Assembly: GCA_028456385.1 (NCBI GenBank) | Contig: JALNQF010000031.1 | Location: 248,001-312,000 of the forward strand | Direction: 5' to 3' | DNA from: Ophiosphaerella korrae | Lineage: Eukaryota; Ascomycota; Dothideomycetes; Pleosporales; Phaeosphaeriaceae | DNA length: 64,000 bases | Shown here: positions 1-10,976 of the stretch, in pieces | Layout: every line of letters begins with the position of its first letter | How positions within the stretch are numbered: the stretch's first letter is position 1 | Position numbers and translations under genes: made by a program | The notes under the pieces: generated by a model | What the model saw: only the letters and a program-made list of their open reading frames with translations | Databases searched by the model: none | What the model was told of the DNA's origin: nothing

Positions 1-3000
1 TCAAGCACCAGACACTGCGCCCCTTGCGCCGTCATGCTAAGAGTGTGACCTTCGACACTGCCCCACCTCAAATCACAGAGTTCGAAATGGTCACACCCGA
101 TCCTTCCGCTGCCTCTGGATCGCGCGAAGGCAGCTATGAGTCCGAGACTGACGAGGACGAGGACGAGGACGAGATGAGCTTCGACCAGGATGACAGCTTC
201 GACGCATCTCTGGAGGACACAGAAAAGACGCCAGTCGTATTGCCAGAAGACTGGCGCCACATGAGCCCAGACGCGGCCAACACTTCGCTCACCGACTTGT
301 ACGACGATGTGTTTGATGCACGGGATAACAGCCCTATGCCCAATGCCCACCCCAACGGCGCTATGAACAGCTTCCGTAACGGGTCCTCCAACTCGGATGC
401 TGACACCAGGCCACTGCCACCGCTTCCCGCCATGCAAGCATATGATGGACGCCGACGAAGAGACTCGAGCATTGGTCTTTCTGCTGCTGCCGAGCGTGCT
501 AGCGACTCGAGGCGATCGCTTCCCCAGCTTCCCCAAGCAGCCGGCATTTCCAAATCTGACTTGTTGAACATGCGCGAGGCCTCCATGTCGCTCGAAGACA
601 GGCTACGATTGATGAACTTTGGCAATGACCGTGATGCCAGCACACCCACCCAAGAGAGCCACGATAAAGAGGTCGAGGAGAGCGTACAGGTGCACGTTGC
701 TGAAGTTGATGAGGAATCTGAGACCGAGACTGAGACTGGAACGGAGACTGGGACTGAGACAGAGCTGGCAGGTGATGAGCCCAAGGCCCCACGCATCTCA
801 CGTGAATCCATCCTCCGACGGGTCAAGAGCCGTAATTTCGACGAAGACTATGAAGAAACCTATGGCTACGATGCCGAATTGAGCCCTGAACGCAGCTACG
901 GTGACCTCGCTGATCTGGACCCGGATGTTCCAATTCCCTCGCGCGAGTGTTCCTCCAACTTTGATGAGATTCCTCGCCAAGGTCGCAATGTGGCTGAGAG
1001 CGAGGGGGATAGTGTCATTGATGCTTATTCCTTTGCGGAAATGACAGAGGTTGACGGTACTGAGATGTCCCTCCTCGAAGACTATGAGCGTGAGAGCTCC
1101 GTTATCCGATACCCAGTCAAGCAACATCAAGCGCAGGAGGAGGAGGAGGAGGAGGAGGAGGGAATGAGTGAGTACTCTCCTCAGCCTGAGGAGCAGCCAA
1201 CTTCACAAAGCACTATTGATAGCTCTGGCCCAACAACACCAACTGTGATGCCTTCGTCGCCTGTTGCAGCCGAGAAGCAAGCCCCTCAAGAGGAGATGTT
1301 CGCATCATTTGAAGGCGACCAGATGGATTTGAGCCTGGACCCACTGAAGGCATCTTTCGCAACCGCCCCAAGCCCGCTCGACACCGTTCCAAAGATGGAT
1401 GCCATGCGCGAATTTTTGCGACGACCTACCACTCCTGAGACTATTGATAATACTGCTGCCGAGTCGGACGAGCCGGGTACGCCTGACTCTGTCATCCGCC
1501 ACCCGATTGTCATTTCACCACCAGAGCAAGACTCTGCTCCCGAGGTCCCCCAACGAGAAGCTACGATTCGAGGAGCTGGTGGTAAGCTGAAGACGCGCCC
1601 CTCATTAATCCCTGATGAAGTCGACTTGGCGACCGCTCGTCGACAAGTGAGCGGCGAACATCCACCTCCTGTACCTGAGCGAAGTCCCAAACGTCAATCT
1701 TTGACCTTTGAACTCGGCCATGTCGATGACGAAGATTCTCAATTTAGTATTTCAAACAAAGAGAACCGTATTCTCGACCTCGACCTTGGTGATGATACCA
1801 ACGATCTAAGCTTCGGCCTAGATCGTGAGTTCAACCACATCATCGAGGCACAGAAGGTAAACAGCCTTTTTCCTTTACCCTCTTTTGCCAGGTTTCCCAT
1901 ATCCGCTGCAGCGCAAAGAAGCGCAGCGGCCTTGGTGCCTGAACAAAATACGGCATATAGTTACATATCCGCTAACCACAATACACCTAAACAGAAAGGA
2001 TACTTGATGCGCGAGAACACAAAGGTGGTGGTTGCAAGCAGCCGCCAGTTCAGCGACGAAAAGCCACCCTCAGAAGCAAAGGAGGAGGAGGAGGAGGAGG
2101 AGAACACTGGAGATGTGAAACCTAGCCCACGCAAGACGAGTGCTGAGCGGAAACCTGCCTGGACAACTGAGCCATGGAACGGCAAACCTCGACGCAAGAG
2201 CATCCGCACGACGTCTGGTCGCCGTGTGCCTACTGTGACTGGCCCTGGCCCTGCCCCTCCACTTCCTGGTCAAGAATCTGCAGTGGCCGCTGGTCTCGAC
2301 TCAGTCACCGAGCAGTTCGACGAGTTCGAAGATGGTGAAGAGCGAGGCAGGGTCTTTGTCAAAGTCGTCGGTGTTAAGGACCTTGATCTCCCTCTGCCAA
2401 AACGTACGTAAATGATGCTCACACATATCATAATACGCTACTAACACGATTACCCCTAGATGAGAAAACTTGGTTCCAACTGACACTCGACAATGGACTG
2501 CACTGTGTAACAACGTCTTGGCTGGAGCTCGGCCAGTCTGCGCCAATTGGTCAAGAGTTTGAGCTTGTTGTCCTAGACGATCTTGAGTTCCAGCTCACTC
2601 TCCAAACTAAACTGGAGCCTCCTCCCATGCCTCAGGTTGTTGCGGCCCCGGTCCGGACCATTAACCACAAGAAGTCACACTCTGCTTTCAGGAATCTTCT
2701 GTCCTCGCCAAAGAAGCGCAAGGAGCAAGAGCGCAAGGCACAAGAAGAGGCTGAGCGCCTGGCACTGCAGCAACAGCAAGAAGCTCAAGCAGCCGCTAAG
2801 CAGAATCACAAAGCTACTGCATGGGATCTCCTCCATGACTTGGTTGGCCCCGATGGCTCCTTTGCGCGTGCCTATGTTTGCCTCAATAACCATGAGCAGC
2901 AAGCTTACGGCCGCCCATTTACTGTTGACATTCCATGCTTCAACGAGTGGGCCATCGATAACACCGGCGCCAGCAGTGTGAAGAGCAAGCGCGGCGGGGT

Positions 3001-3936
3001 TGTGCGTCGCCCACCATATCGGGTTGGCAAACTTACTCTACAGCTTCTATATGTCCCCAAGCCAAAAGGTGCAAAGGATGAGGATATGCCCAAGAGCATG
3101 AACTCTTGCATTCGTGAGCTCAAGGAGGCTGAGGAGGTCAAGGACACAGCCTGGGAAGGTACTTTGAGCCAACAAGGCGGCGACTGCCCTGTAAGTTCCC
3201 TTCAAGTTCCCTTCTGAAATTGATTGGTGGCAACAATAAACTAACTCTTCAATAATAGTACTGGCGCCGTCGTTTCTTCCGTCTAGAAGGTACCAAGCTG
3301 ACAGCCTACCATGAGGCTACCCGACAACCGCGTGCTACCATTAACTTGGCCAAAGCCACAAAACTCCTTGACGACAAGGGCGCTCTTCAGCAATCTTCCT
3401 CCACCAAGAGCGGTGGTCGCCGTAAGTCTGGCTTTGCCGAAGATGAGGAAGGCTACATGTTTGTTGAGGAAGGTTTCCGCATCCGCTTTGCCAATGGTGA
3501 AGTTATTGACTTCTACGCGGACACTCGTGAGCAGAAAGAGGGCTGGATGAAGGTCTTGTCTGAGACTGTCGGCAAAGACATCGCCGCGAAGAAGGGCTGG
3601 ATAGCCATGATTCTTGACAAGGAGCGCAAAGAGAAGACTACAAGGTCACAGGCTGGTGTCCCCCCTACTCAGCAACCAAGGCCTCTCCAGGAGAAGAAGA
3701 ACAACAACGCAAACCGTCCCAGTCATCACCGAACACAATCCCACGATGTCTTTGCTCAGCGCCCAAGCAGGTCCGTCCCTTCAAGTCCAGTCAAAGGCCA
3801 TTCACGCACTCAGTCGCAAGCCCCACCTCCACCAGCAAAGGACCATCGTTTGTCTCACGCGCCGGCCCCACGGCCTCGTGATGCAGACAAGGTGAAGGCA
3901 GGACGTAGGGAGCAGGTTCGGTCGATGATTTTCTAA
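1..3936 (+). CDS. bud4: Bud4/anillin-like septation and bud-site protein with C-terminal PH domain (5' end outside window)
   Basis: Partial CDS, open to the left edge in the frame starting at base 3. Exons read as <1-1856, 1995-2403, 2460-3190 and 3259-3936, giving about 1223 visible residues. The first ~800 residues are acidic, Ser/Pro-rich and disordered, with Glu runs encoded by GAG repeats near 1135-1160 and 2085-2103. A conserved anillin-like block follows (DEKTW or HEKTWF, then FELVVLDDLEF). A PH domain begins at YWRRRFFRLEG just after the third intron, and the basic C-terminus ends in VRSMIF. Bud4/Int1 proteins organise septins and mark axial bud or septum sites at the cortex. The first intron (1857-1994) is 138 nt, a multiple of three, and free of stops; it was called because of its GTAAAC donor, CTAAC branch site and CAG acceptor, and because KGYLMRENTK follows directly on EAQK in relatives as I remember them. 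Family assignment is from the C-terminal half. Confidence 0.9.
1857..1994 (+). other. In-frame, stop-free intron of bud4
   Basis: 138 nt = 46 codons without a stop. Donor GTAAAC, branch-like GCTAAC near 1970, acceptor ACAG. Retention would insert 46 residues without shifting the frame, so an annotation pipeline could easily read it as coding. The encoded 46 residues show no acidic or low-complexity character like that of the flanking exons. Confidence 0.7.
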
Positions 3937-4251
3937 ATCCTTTTCTTCTTTATATGATTATCATCGATACCCATTACCACCACGGATAATCCTTCTTTGG
4001 GAACATTTCACTTACTTAGCGCTCTATACTGCAGATTCGCCAACTTTCTTCTCTATCGAATCGTCTTCGTCTGAGGTTTTGGAGAAGTCGGTGGCTGGCG
4101 CGAGGATAGGAAGGGCGGGTGTTGAGCGCCCATTCGTTTACTTTGTGAACATTCCTGCTTGTAACACACACGCATACGGCCTTTCTGGTCATCTCTTTGA
4201 ACTGGGGTGTAGAGGATTGAGTTGCGAGACGCTACCTCTTCTCCGAGTCTA

Positions 4252-4275
4252 TTTTTTTTTTTTTTTTTTTTTTTT
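4252..4275 (+). repeat. Poly-T tract, 24 nt
   Basis: Uninterrupted run of T in the 3' flank of bud4; read as poly-A on the other strand. Confidence 0.95.
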
Positions 4276-4760
4276 CTAATGTCTTTTTCCATACAGGGTG
4301 GTTTGTGTTTGGCGTTGGGGGTGCCTAATGACTTTGACTTGGTTAGGTTGGATTCCGTGTAATGATTGATGTGGAGAAGGGAATAAATGACTTCATAAAT
4401 TTGAGCTTCTGAATGTGACGAATGGCTTGTGCGTGACTTGTGGATTGCAGTTGGAATATTTGCTGAGCTGGTAGACTGTCAGTCGATGCCGACTTCTCGA
4501 GGTGAGGATATTTTGACATAAATGCTTTTGCATCCCAACTTCTGCACAACCGCACCTCAATGGTCCGAGAGAAAAGCACCGATATCAAAATTGCACCATT
4601 TCACAAACACACCTAACCAGGCTCCCTACGTCGCCTCGGCAGAACGCAATCCGCGCGTCTAGAAAGTCGGATGACCACAGTTCTTCGGTTCGTGTAACGT
4701 CCAACCCACCTCGAGCAAACAAACATAATCCCGCCATCTCCCCTCATCTCCCTCGTCAAG

Positions 4761-4796
4761 TCCGTCCGTCCGTCCGTCCGTCCGTCCATCCATCCA
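4761..4796 (+). repeat. (TCCG)6(TCCA)3 tetranucleotide microsatellite
   Basis: Six TCCG units followed by three TCCA units, in the pyrimidine-rich promoter or leader of the gene starting at 4908. The TCCG-to-TCCA change is a single substitution spread over consecutive units. Confidence 0.95.
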
Positions 4797-4907
4797 TCTG
4801 CCAATCTCAATCATAGAGCCTGGCCACTATTTGAACCTCCACCCCCAATAAAACGATACATTTTCACCCTTTTCCAACGCGGCACAAACGCCAAGTCGTT
4901 TCGCAGT

Positions 4908-6445
4908 ATGGGTGCTGCTCTGTCATCAACACCTCCACCCCTTGTGCATGTTTCGGCGCCGGGGGGGAAGGTATTGGTTCCGCCGCATACGACGTTCAGA
5001 GTACATCCAGCGGGGCGGGAGAGGGGGGCGAGGGGGAGGAGGAGAGGTGGACCGGAGACAGATTCGCAGTTTATAGAGGGGAACAGGGAGGGTATGATGA
5101 TGATGAACCGGAGAACAAAAGAAGAGATGTATGGGGGAAGGGGAACGGAGAGAAGAAGGGGTCTGTTACCTAGGATGGACATGGACGAAGGGCCATATAC
5201 AGTGCCACCAGAGATTGGAATGGGCTTGGGCATGCCGAACCCAGGCCCTAGGAACATAGGATTTCGAGATTTCGCACCTGGTGGTATGAGCCCCGGACCC
5301 AGAGGCATGGGACCACGAGGAGAATTGGACACTATGCCACCACACCCAGATCTACCACCAGGATACACCGCCATGCCACCTAGTCACACCCCGAACCCAG
5401 GCAGCACAATCCTAGGCGTCAACCTCTACGCCTTCCCTCCCCCATCGCCCAGCGGCTTCAACGAACACATCCCCATGACCGCCTTTACCCTAGACACACC
5501 ACCCCCCAAGCCCCCCAACCCGCCCCACACACGGCCTAAGACCCGCCCTCCACCCACCGAATGGTCCGTTGCAGACCCCTTCCTCAGCGCCTGCACCTGC
5601 GCCCCAAACTGCACGTGTCGCGCCAGCCACCGCGTGCTATACCGCTCACGCTCCGACGCAGATGACTCGTCGCCTGCGCGCTACCGCCCGGGAAAAATAC
5701 GCTATGTCTTGAAGGTGGATCTGGACGGTGACTGCAGGTATCATTCTAGCTGTGACCAGAGGACGAAGAAAGGGGGGAACAGTAAGAGTGAGGGCGAGGA
5801 GGCGAGGCGGAGGAAGGAGGAGGAGGAGAAGAAGAGGGCGAGGAAGCGGTTTGGTGGGTTTAAAGAGGGTGTTTTGGAGGCGGTGGATGGGCGGTTGGAG
5901 AGGAGTGTGCCGGGTGCGTGTGCGATGGGCGTGTGTGGTATGCATAATCTACGGTATGGGTGTGGTGGTGCTCGAATGGGCGGTGATGAGCCTTCTTGTT
6001 GTGCAGCGGGTATGGCGAATCCGCATTGCACTCTTGGGTCGGGGGATAGGGGTTTGCGGTCGCGCCTTTTGGACTTGGATCGTAGGGGGGTTGGCCGGTT
6101 TGGACGGGGCGATAGGAAGGGTGATCGAGTTCCGCGTGGTGCACAGTCTGGTAGTGAGGAGCTTGACATTGGGGAAAGGTGTTTTAGTGATGATGGACTG
6201 GGCAGCATGGGTAAGTCATTCATATGTTCTCTGCGTTTGGTGATGTGAGAGGCATGGCTGACAGATTGGCGGTATTAGGTGGGGATTTGCATGATGACGA
6301 AAATGGTCAGAATGAGCTAGTGAGTAAGCGCTTTACGGTTTCTCGTGCTAGACGTGAGGTTGTTGAATGGAATGGTTGGGGTGGGACGAGAGGACGGCAG
6401 GCTTGTGTGGAAACTGATGAGGACGACTGCAGTCAAGACCTTTGA
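4908..6445 (+). CDS. Gly/Pro/Met-rich protein of unknown function with possible N-myristoylation signal
   Basis: Two exons, 4908-6210 and 6279-6445, encode 489 aa. The second exon was chosen because splicing GTAAGT..GTATTAG at 6211-6278 keeps a frame open to TGA at 6445. The N-terminus MGAALSS fits an N-myristoylation consensus (Gly2, Ser6). Residues ~65-180 are rich in Met, Gly and Pro. A Cys-rich patch (ACTCAPNCTCRASH) lies near residue 227, and more Cys and His occur around residues 335-365. A Lys/Arg/Glu-rich helix-like segment at ~293-315 separates them. I do not recognise a family. The Cys patches could bind metal, but spacing matches no classical finger. Membrane attachment is inference from the N-terminus only. 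Codon use is strongly Gly/GGG-biased in the second half. Confidence 0.7.
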
Positions 6446-7746
6446 TCGATTTATTGTGCTTATCAAGCAGAGAACGTGACCTACGAGGATATGATAGTTA
6501 TCCAACACTAGATATGATATGGTTAATCGCAGGAATGAACATATTACTGCCTTATGAAATAGAACGCCAAAGGAGAAAGTTATCCAGCTGTGTGCTATGG
6601 CTATTAGAGTACCTTCGTTTTGTCATCGACTGTGCGCGCTCTGGATCCTACTGGTGCTTCTTATGATTGAAGTCCTTGCATGTATACTTTTTCAGAATTC
6701 GTATCAAGACCTCTGAGTCTGCTTATATGCGGTTGATTTTTCGGACCAAGGCATTTCAATCCAATTACGCCATGGATATAGCGGATATTATGACATGCAG
6801 GTTGGGATTCGATTATACGATTCCTCATGGCCCTATGATTGATCGCCGGGGTTCCAGAATGAGTAAGTGTCTGGGAAATCGGTGTATGATAAAATAAGGA
6901 AGAGATACTATACGTATAATGTAGATAGGTACCACTGGTCTAGATGTAAGGAGCCCAGACTAGACAATGGGTAACGCTCATCACCTCCCCAGTACTACGA
7001 CAAGTAGTCAAACCATCCGCGACGCTGCGCTCCCAACACTCAGACAGAGAAGATACCCTAGTAACGAGGTAGGTGTACCTAAGTAGTAGCACGGGCTGCT
7101 GACACATATCCCCCCCACCAACCATGTCCTCGCGTTCTAATGCAAGGGGTAACTCACCATCTCATACGATTACCCCAAGTAGAGCAGTATTCGTATGTAG
7201 ATAGTCTATCACGATGTAAATAACAAGGTACTCGCTGTAGTAAAGTGCAAACGCCGGGGAAGGATGTTGGTCCTCTCACTCCAGCCACCTACAAGGCTTC
7301 CATCCTATCAATATAGTGCGGCTACATATTAAAAGGTTACAAGCCAACCTTCCACTCGAACCGAGACGGGAGAAATAGCTTGACTGAACAAAAGTAACCA
7401 ACAGCGAAACTTGACGCCAAGTTCTGGAAGCTACCATGAGCAACATTGATACATGATCATGAAGGCTTCAATACTTGACATCAAATATCCGTAGAGTGTA
7501 GAGCCCATTGTATACTGCAAGCATCAGTATCAGACAGTGCAATATCCCTAGTTTCCCACTTGACGTAAACACATCTCCCCCACGCATTCAAGTCCAACAC
7601 GCAGTTAGAAACATGATTCACAAGGCAAACCGGACCCGCGCACTTTGCAGCCGCTCTACTTATCAGAATGCTCACTCATACAGTTCACATACAACAATCA
7701 CCACCACCACCACCACCACCACCACCAACACAACTACACCACGACA
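6446..7746. other. Intergenic, no supported gene
   Basis: Only short overlapping ORFs without recognisable motifs. A (CAC)n stretch at 7699-7728 lies just before the small ORF at 7747. Confidence 0.6.
7699..7728 (+). repeat. (CAC)n trinucleotide repeat
   Basis: About ten CAC/ACC units in the leader of the small membrane protein gene. If translated from the upstream ATG at 7645 it would encode poly-His, but the ATG at 7747 is the better start. Confidence 0.85.
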
Positions 7747-7953
7747 ATGCTCGCCACCCCCCAAATCATCATTGTAGTCCTCTCGATCCTCCTTGTTGCC
7801 TGCATCGCGAGCAGCTGGTACATGTGGCGCACTTGTCGCAGTTCGACCACCGCCGAGGTAGAAGAGATGTACGCGATGCACCGCCCAGATGGGCAGCGGG
7901 CGCCTCAATTCGGCACCACGACGACCATTTCTGCTGGAGACCCACGGGCCTAA
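7747..7953 (+). CDS. Small single-pass membrane protein (68 aa), unknown
   Basis: ATG at 7747 (context acgacaATG) starts MLATPQIII. A strongly hydrophobic segment at residues ~6-25 (IIIVVLSILLVACIASSWYMW) is followed by a short polar tail with Arg, Glu and Thr. The stop TAA is at 7951-7953. It looks like a tail- or signal-anchored micro-protein. An upstream ATG at 7645 in the same frame would add a poly-His stretch from the CAC repeat and is less likely. No family recognised; gene status rests on the clean hydrophobic segment and codon-like composition only. Confidence 0.45.
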   Translation: MLATPQIIIVVLSILLVACIASSWYMWRTCRSSTTAEVEEMYAMHRPDGQRAPQFGTTTTISAGDPRA

Positions 7954-8715
7954 AGGTACGTGCTTGCTGATTGTTTTCGTTTTGAAGCGTTGCGGCTGGA
8001 AGTCTGATGGGGGAGTGTGTAGGTGGGACTGGGTGAGGGAGATAAGATTGCTGGCTGGGGTGGAACGGGGGGCGGGTGGTGTATCGTCATTGCGCTAGTT
8101 ATTGCTGCAGTCTTTGGCAAATGCTCATGGATTTAGTTTTCCTAGCTTGATCACTGGTATATGTGTTCATGGTAGGTGAAGCAGAGATGGGCGACTATAT
8201 GAGTAATTTTAGAAGGGGTAATGATATGGAAGGAAAGTGGCGAAAGATAGTCAGATGAAGAAAAATGCAGTTGACAGAGACTGGCTAGGAAAAGAGTACT
8301 ATTTCCGTTGTTGTTGTTGAAGTCAAATAACAACAGTCGTGAATTGAGCATTTTGGCGGTCTATTGGTCGCCTGCATTTGTCGCCGGCGCTAACGGGGCG
8401 CAGCGGTATGAGGCGCAGGGCCCGCTTTTCCAGCGGATGGGTCGGAACAAGCACCGGCTAAGCCCAGCCATCAAAGACCCTAGATCCAGTCCAGGGTGCC
8501 TAGGCATTGGGGTCGGCCGTCTGGCGGAGTTCGAGGGGGGGGGGGGGGAAGCTGGAGGAAACCATCTCATCTCTCATCCTAGCTCGTCTCGTGTTGTCCC
8601 ATCTCTCCCAACACGCTCTCTCCTTACATGGCTCACCGTGCCCCTAGAAAGCTCTAGCATAGCACTGCACCTAGCACGCCTACAAACACAAAAAACCACA
8701 GCAACGCATGACCAA
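7954..8715. other. Intergenic / 5' leader of GT69 gene
   Basis: Contains a run of 14 G at 8535-8548. The GT69 reading frame stays open up to 8308, but this part is low in coding character and the first well-placed ATG is at 8716. Confidence 0.6.
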
Positions 8716-10364
8716 ATGTTTGTCAAACAGCGCCGAGCAAACAACAGCTACGAGCTCGTCCCACGAGACTCTCTTGATGAAGATGCTAAGGAATACCGCG
8801 AGTCGCCGCCCTCGTCGCCAGGATGGCTCACGCGACTCGGCGCGGCACTGCGCATTACAAACTTCTCCGATCGAGCCATTTACACCCACTACGTCACACC
8901 GCGCCGTCGAAAGCGATCCGTACTGCGACTGTTCTACTGGACCGTCTTCAGCATTCCCTATATCCTCGTCTTCCTCGTCCTAGGCGCCGGCATCTTCTTC
9001 CCCAGTTACACCATCCGGCCTGCCCACTACCAGCAACTCCGACAACGAGCCCTCGAGTCCACAACACCTGGCCGGGCAAACCCACACGGCGAGAAAGTCT
9101 TCATCTCAGCTTCCCTGTATGAAGAGAAGGGTAATCTGGTGTCTGGTGCGTGGGGCAAAGCAGTGCTTGAACTGATAGATCTGCTTGGTCCCGAAAATGT
9201 ACATATCAGCTTATACGAGGACAACCCGGACCTGAAGACGAAACAGGCGCTCATCGACTTTCGCCAGAAGATCACCTGTGAGTCTTTTTGTCTTCTCAAA
9301 ATATTAGCAGTCCTAACAAGTCAGGTAACGAAACCATCGTCTTTGAAGACCTCGACCTTAGCACACTACCCCACCTCACCCTACCGACCGCAGAGAAGCG
9401 TCTCAAACGCATTGCCTTCCTAGCCGAAGTCCGAAACCGAGCGCTCAGCCCCATCAATAAGCATGGCGTCAAGTTTGACAAGGTCTTGTTCCTGAACGAT
9501 GTCATCTTCGACGCCATTGAAGCTGCCCAGTTGCTCTTTGCCACAAACGCCGACTCGACCGGCAAGGCAAATTACGCTGCCGCATGTGCCGTAGACTTCA
9601 TCAACCCCTTCAAGTTTTACGATCGCTTTGCTACCCGTGATCTCGACATGTACACAACTGGCATACCTTTCTTCCCCTGGTTCACCAGCGAAGGTCGCGG
9701 GGCGAGCCGGAACGATGTGCTGTCTCAGACAGACGCCGTCCGAGTGCGCAGCTGTTGGTCTGGCCTGGCTGCGTACGAAGCCCATTGGTTCCAGGATGAT
9801 TCTGTCGTGAGCCAGCCCGCTATTCCTACCACATCCAAAGATGATGCAGATAGAGATCTGCGCACGTCGCCTCTTCGTTTCCGATATGACAAGGAGATGT
9901 TCTGGGAAGCATCTGAGTGCTGCCTTATTAACGCAGATCTCCAATACCGTCAAAGTGGGAAAACCCTTCCTACAGAGCCCCGCATCTACTTGAATCCCTA
10001 CATTCGCGTAGCCTACGATGAACGGACCCTTTCTTGGCTCTCTCTTGTCCGCCGACCGGAGCGCCTCTACTCCTTGATCCATGACATCCTTAGCAAAGCT
10101 GTTGGCTTCCCCGGACCTGTAGCCCGGCCCAACGAAGAGCCTGGAGATGTTGTCACGGATACATGGTGGGAGTACGATGACCCTGCACGAGGGCTTGCTA
10201 ACAATGCTACTTCCGATGACTTCAAAGGCCACTGGACCAAGGTTGAGCGAGTTGTAGAGCCAGGTGGCTGGTGTGGTGGCGCTCAACTGCTTGTTATCAA
10301 CGAACGGCCTGAACACGGGAAGGGCAAGTGGAGCAAAATATTCACGCCCCATCCCCCAAACTAA
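8716..10364 (+). CDS. GT69 alpha-1,3-mannosyltransferase, CAP59/Cmt1-like
   Basis: Exons 8716-9277 and 9325-10364 encode 533 aa. The 47-nt intron has donor GTGAGT and acceptor TCAG and reconstitutes Cys at ITC/NETIVF. A type II topology is visible: a basic cytosolic stretch (TPRRRKRS, ~61-68), then one membrane anchor (~70-95, FYWTVFSIPYILVFLVL), then a lumenal catalytic domain. FISASLYEEKGNL, the DLLG..NVHISLYEDN stretch and FDKVLFLNDVIFD (aspartates suited to metal/nucleotide-sugar binding) are characteristic of the cryptococcal mannosyltransferase family (CAP59_mtransfer). VDFINPFKFYDRFATRDLDM and SCWSGLAAYEAHWF follow. Family members transfer mannose to glycans in the Golgi. The exact acceptor here is unknown. 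ATG 8716 was chosen over in-frame upstream sequence lacking protein-like composition. Confidence 0.88.
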
Positions 10365-10976
10365 CTTCTTTACGCGAACTGCTTTGGCGACCCCTTTATA
10401 ATGATTTTTCTTTTGAGTAAAGTTCCATACTGTCTGATACCATGTTTCAATTAGCGTTGGCGTTGGGGCTGCTTACTGGGGCTGCTTACTGGGTCTGCTT
10501 GTAGGGGGGCGATGAAAGCTGCGAAATAGATAGCACTCAAAGTAGGATTGCGTCCTGATGAATTTAATACCTTCGGTGCAAACTGCTGAAATTGCTTAAA
10601 CCTTTGAATCTGTTGTGCTGCGACCAGCCCTCCGCTACCGTTCTGTGTCTCAAAGTCATACAGACGGGATGATTTGCGACTTGCCCAGACATGGATGAAA
10701 TCCGACCAATCGTGACGCGGCTATATCAGGATCTGCAAATCGGAGTTAGTGCATTTGGTCTTGGCATGCAAAGTGGCCATCACGGTACAACAACTGTCTT
10801 TGCCTTCTTTAACTTGCGCAAGTTTCATCTCACCCTTTCCATATAAATTACAAATTCGATTTAATAAACTGCATCCCTAGCTAGGAACTTCAACTTCTTC
10901 AATCTTTTGTTTAAGTAGACTGTGCTTTAAGGATTCAAAAAGAGCTGGGTGGTCACGTCACAAAAGGGAAGCAACC
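10365..10976. other. Intergenic, 3' of GT69 and promoter of ZIP transporter
   Basis: No ORF of note. Two adjacent short direct repeats (GGGGCTGCTTACTG) occur near 10465-10495. Confidence 0.6.

Larger units (their letters stand above)
3937..4907. other. Intergenic region with simple repeats
   Basis: 3' flank of bud4 and 5' flank of the next gene. It contains a run of 24 T (4252-4275) and a (TCCG)6(TCCA)3 microsatellite (4761-4796) about 110 bp before the next start codon. No convincing ORF on either strand. Confidence 0.7.

Noticed and set aside
134..826. Long minus-strand Ser/Val-rich ORF opposite bud4
   Set aside because: Antisense shadow of the acidic Ser/Glu-rich bud4 exon; repeated SVSVSV-type runs come from GAG/GAC codons.
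5728..6243. Overlapping frames on both strands inside the gene at 4908-6445
   Set aside because: Arg/Gly- and Pro/Ser-rich shadows of GGG-rich coding sequence; only the main frame has a sensible start and a splice partner.
7699..7740. Poly-His N-terminus from ATG 7645
   Set aside because: Encoded by a CAC microsatellite; ATG 7747 directly before the hydrophobic helix is the simpler start.
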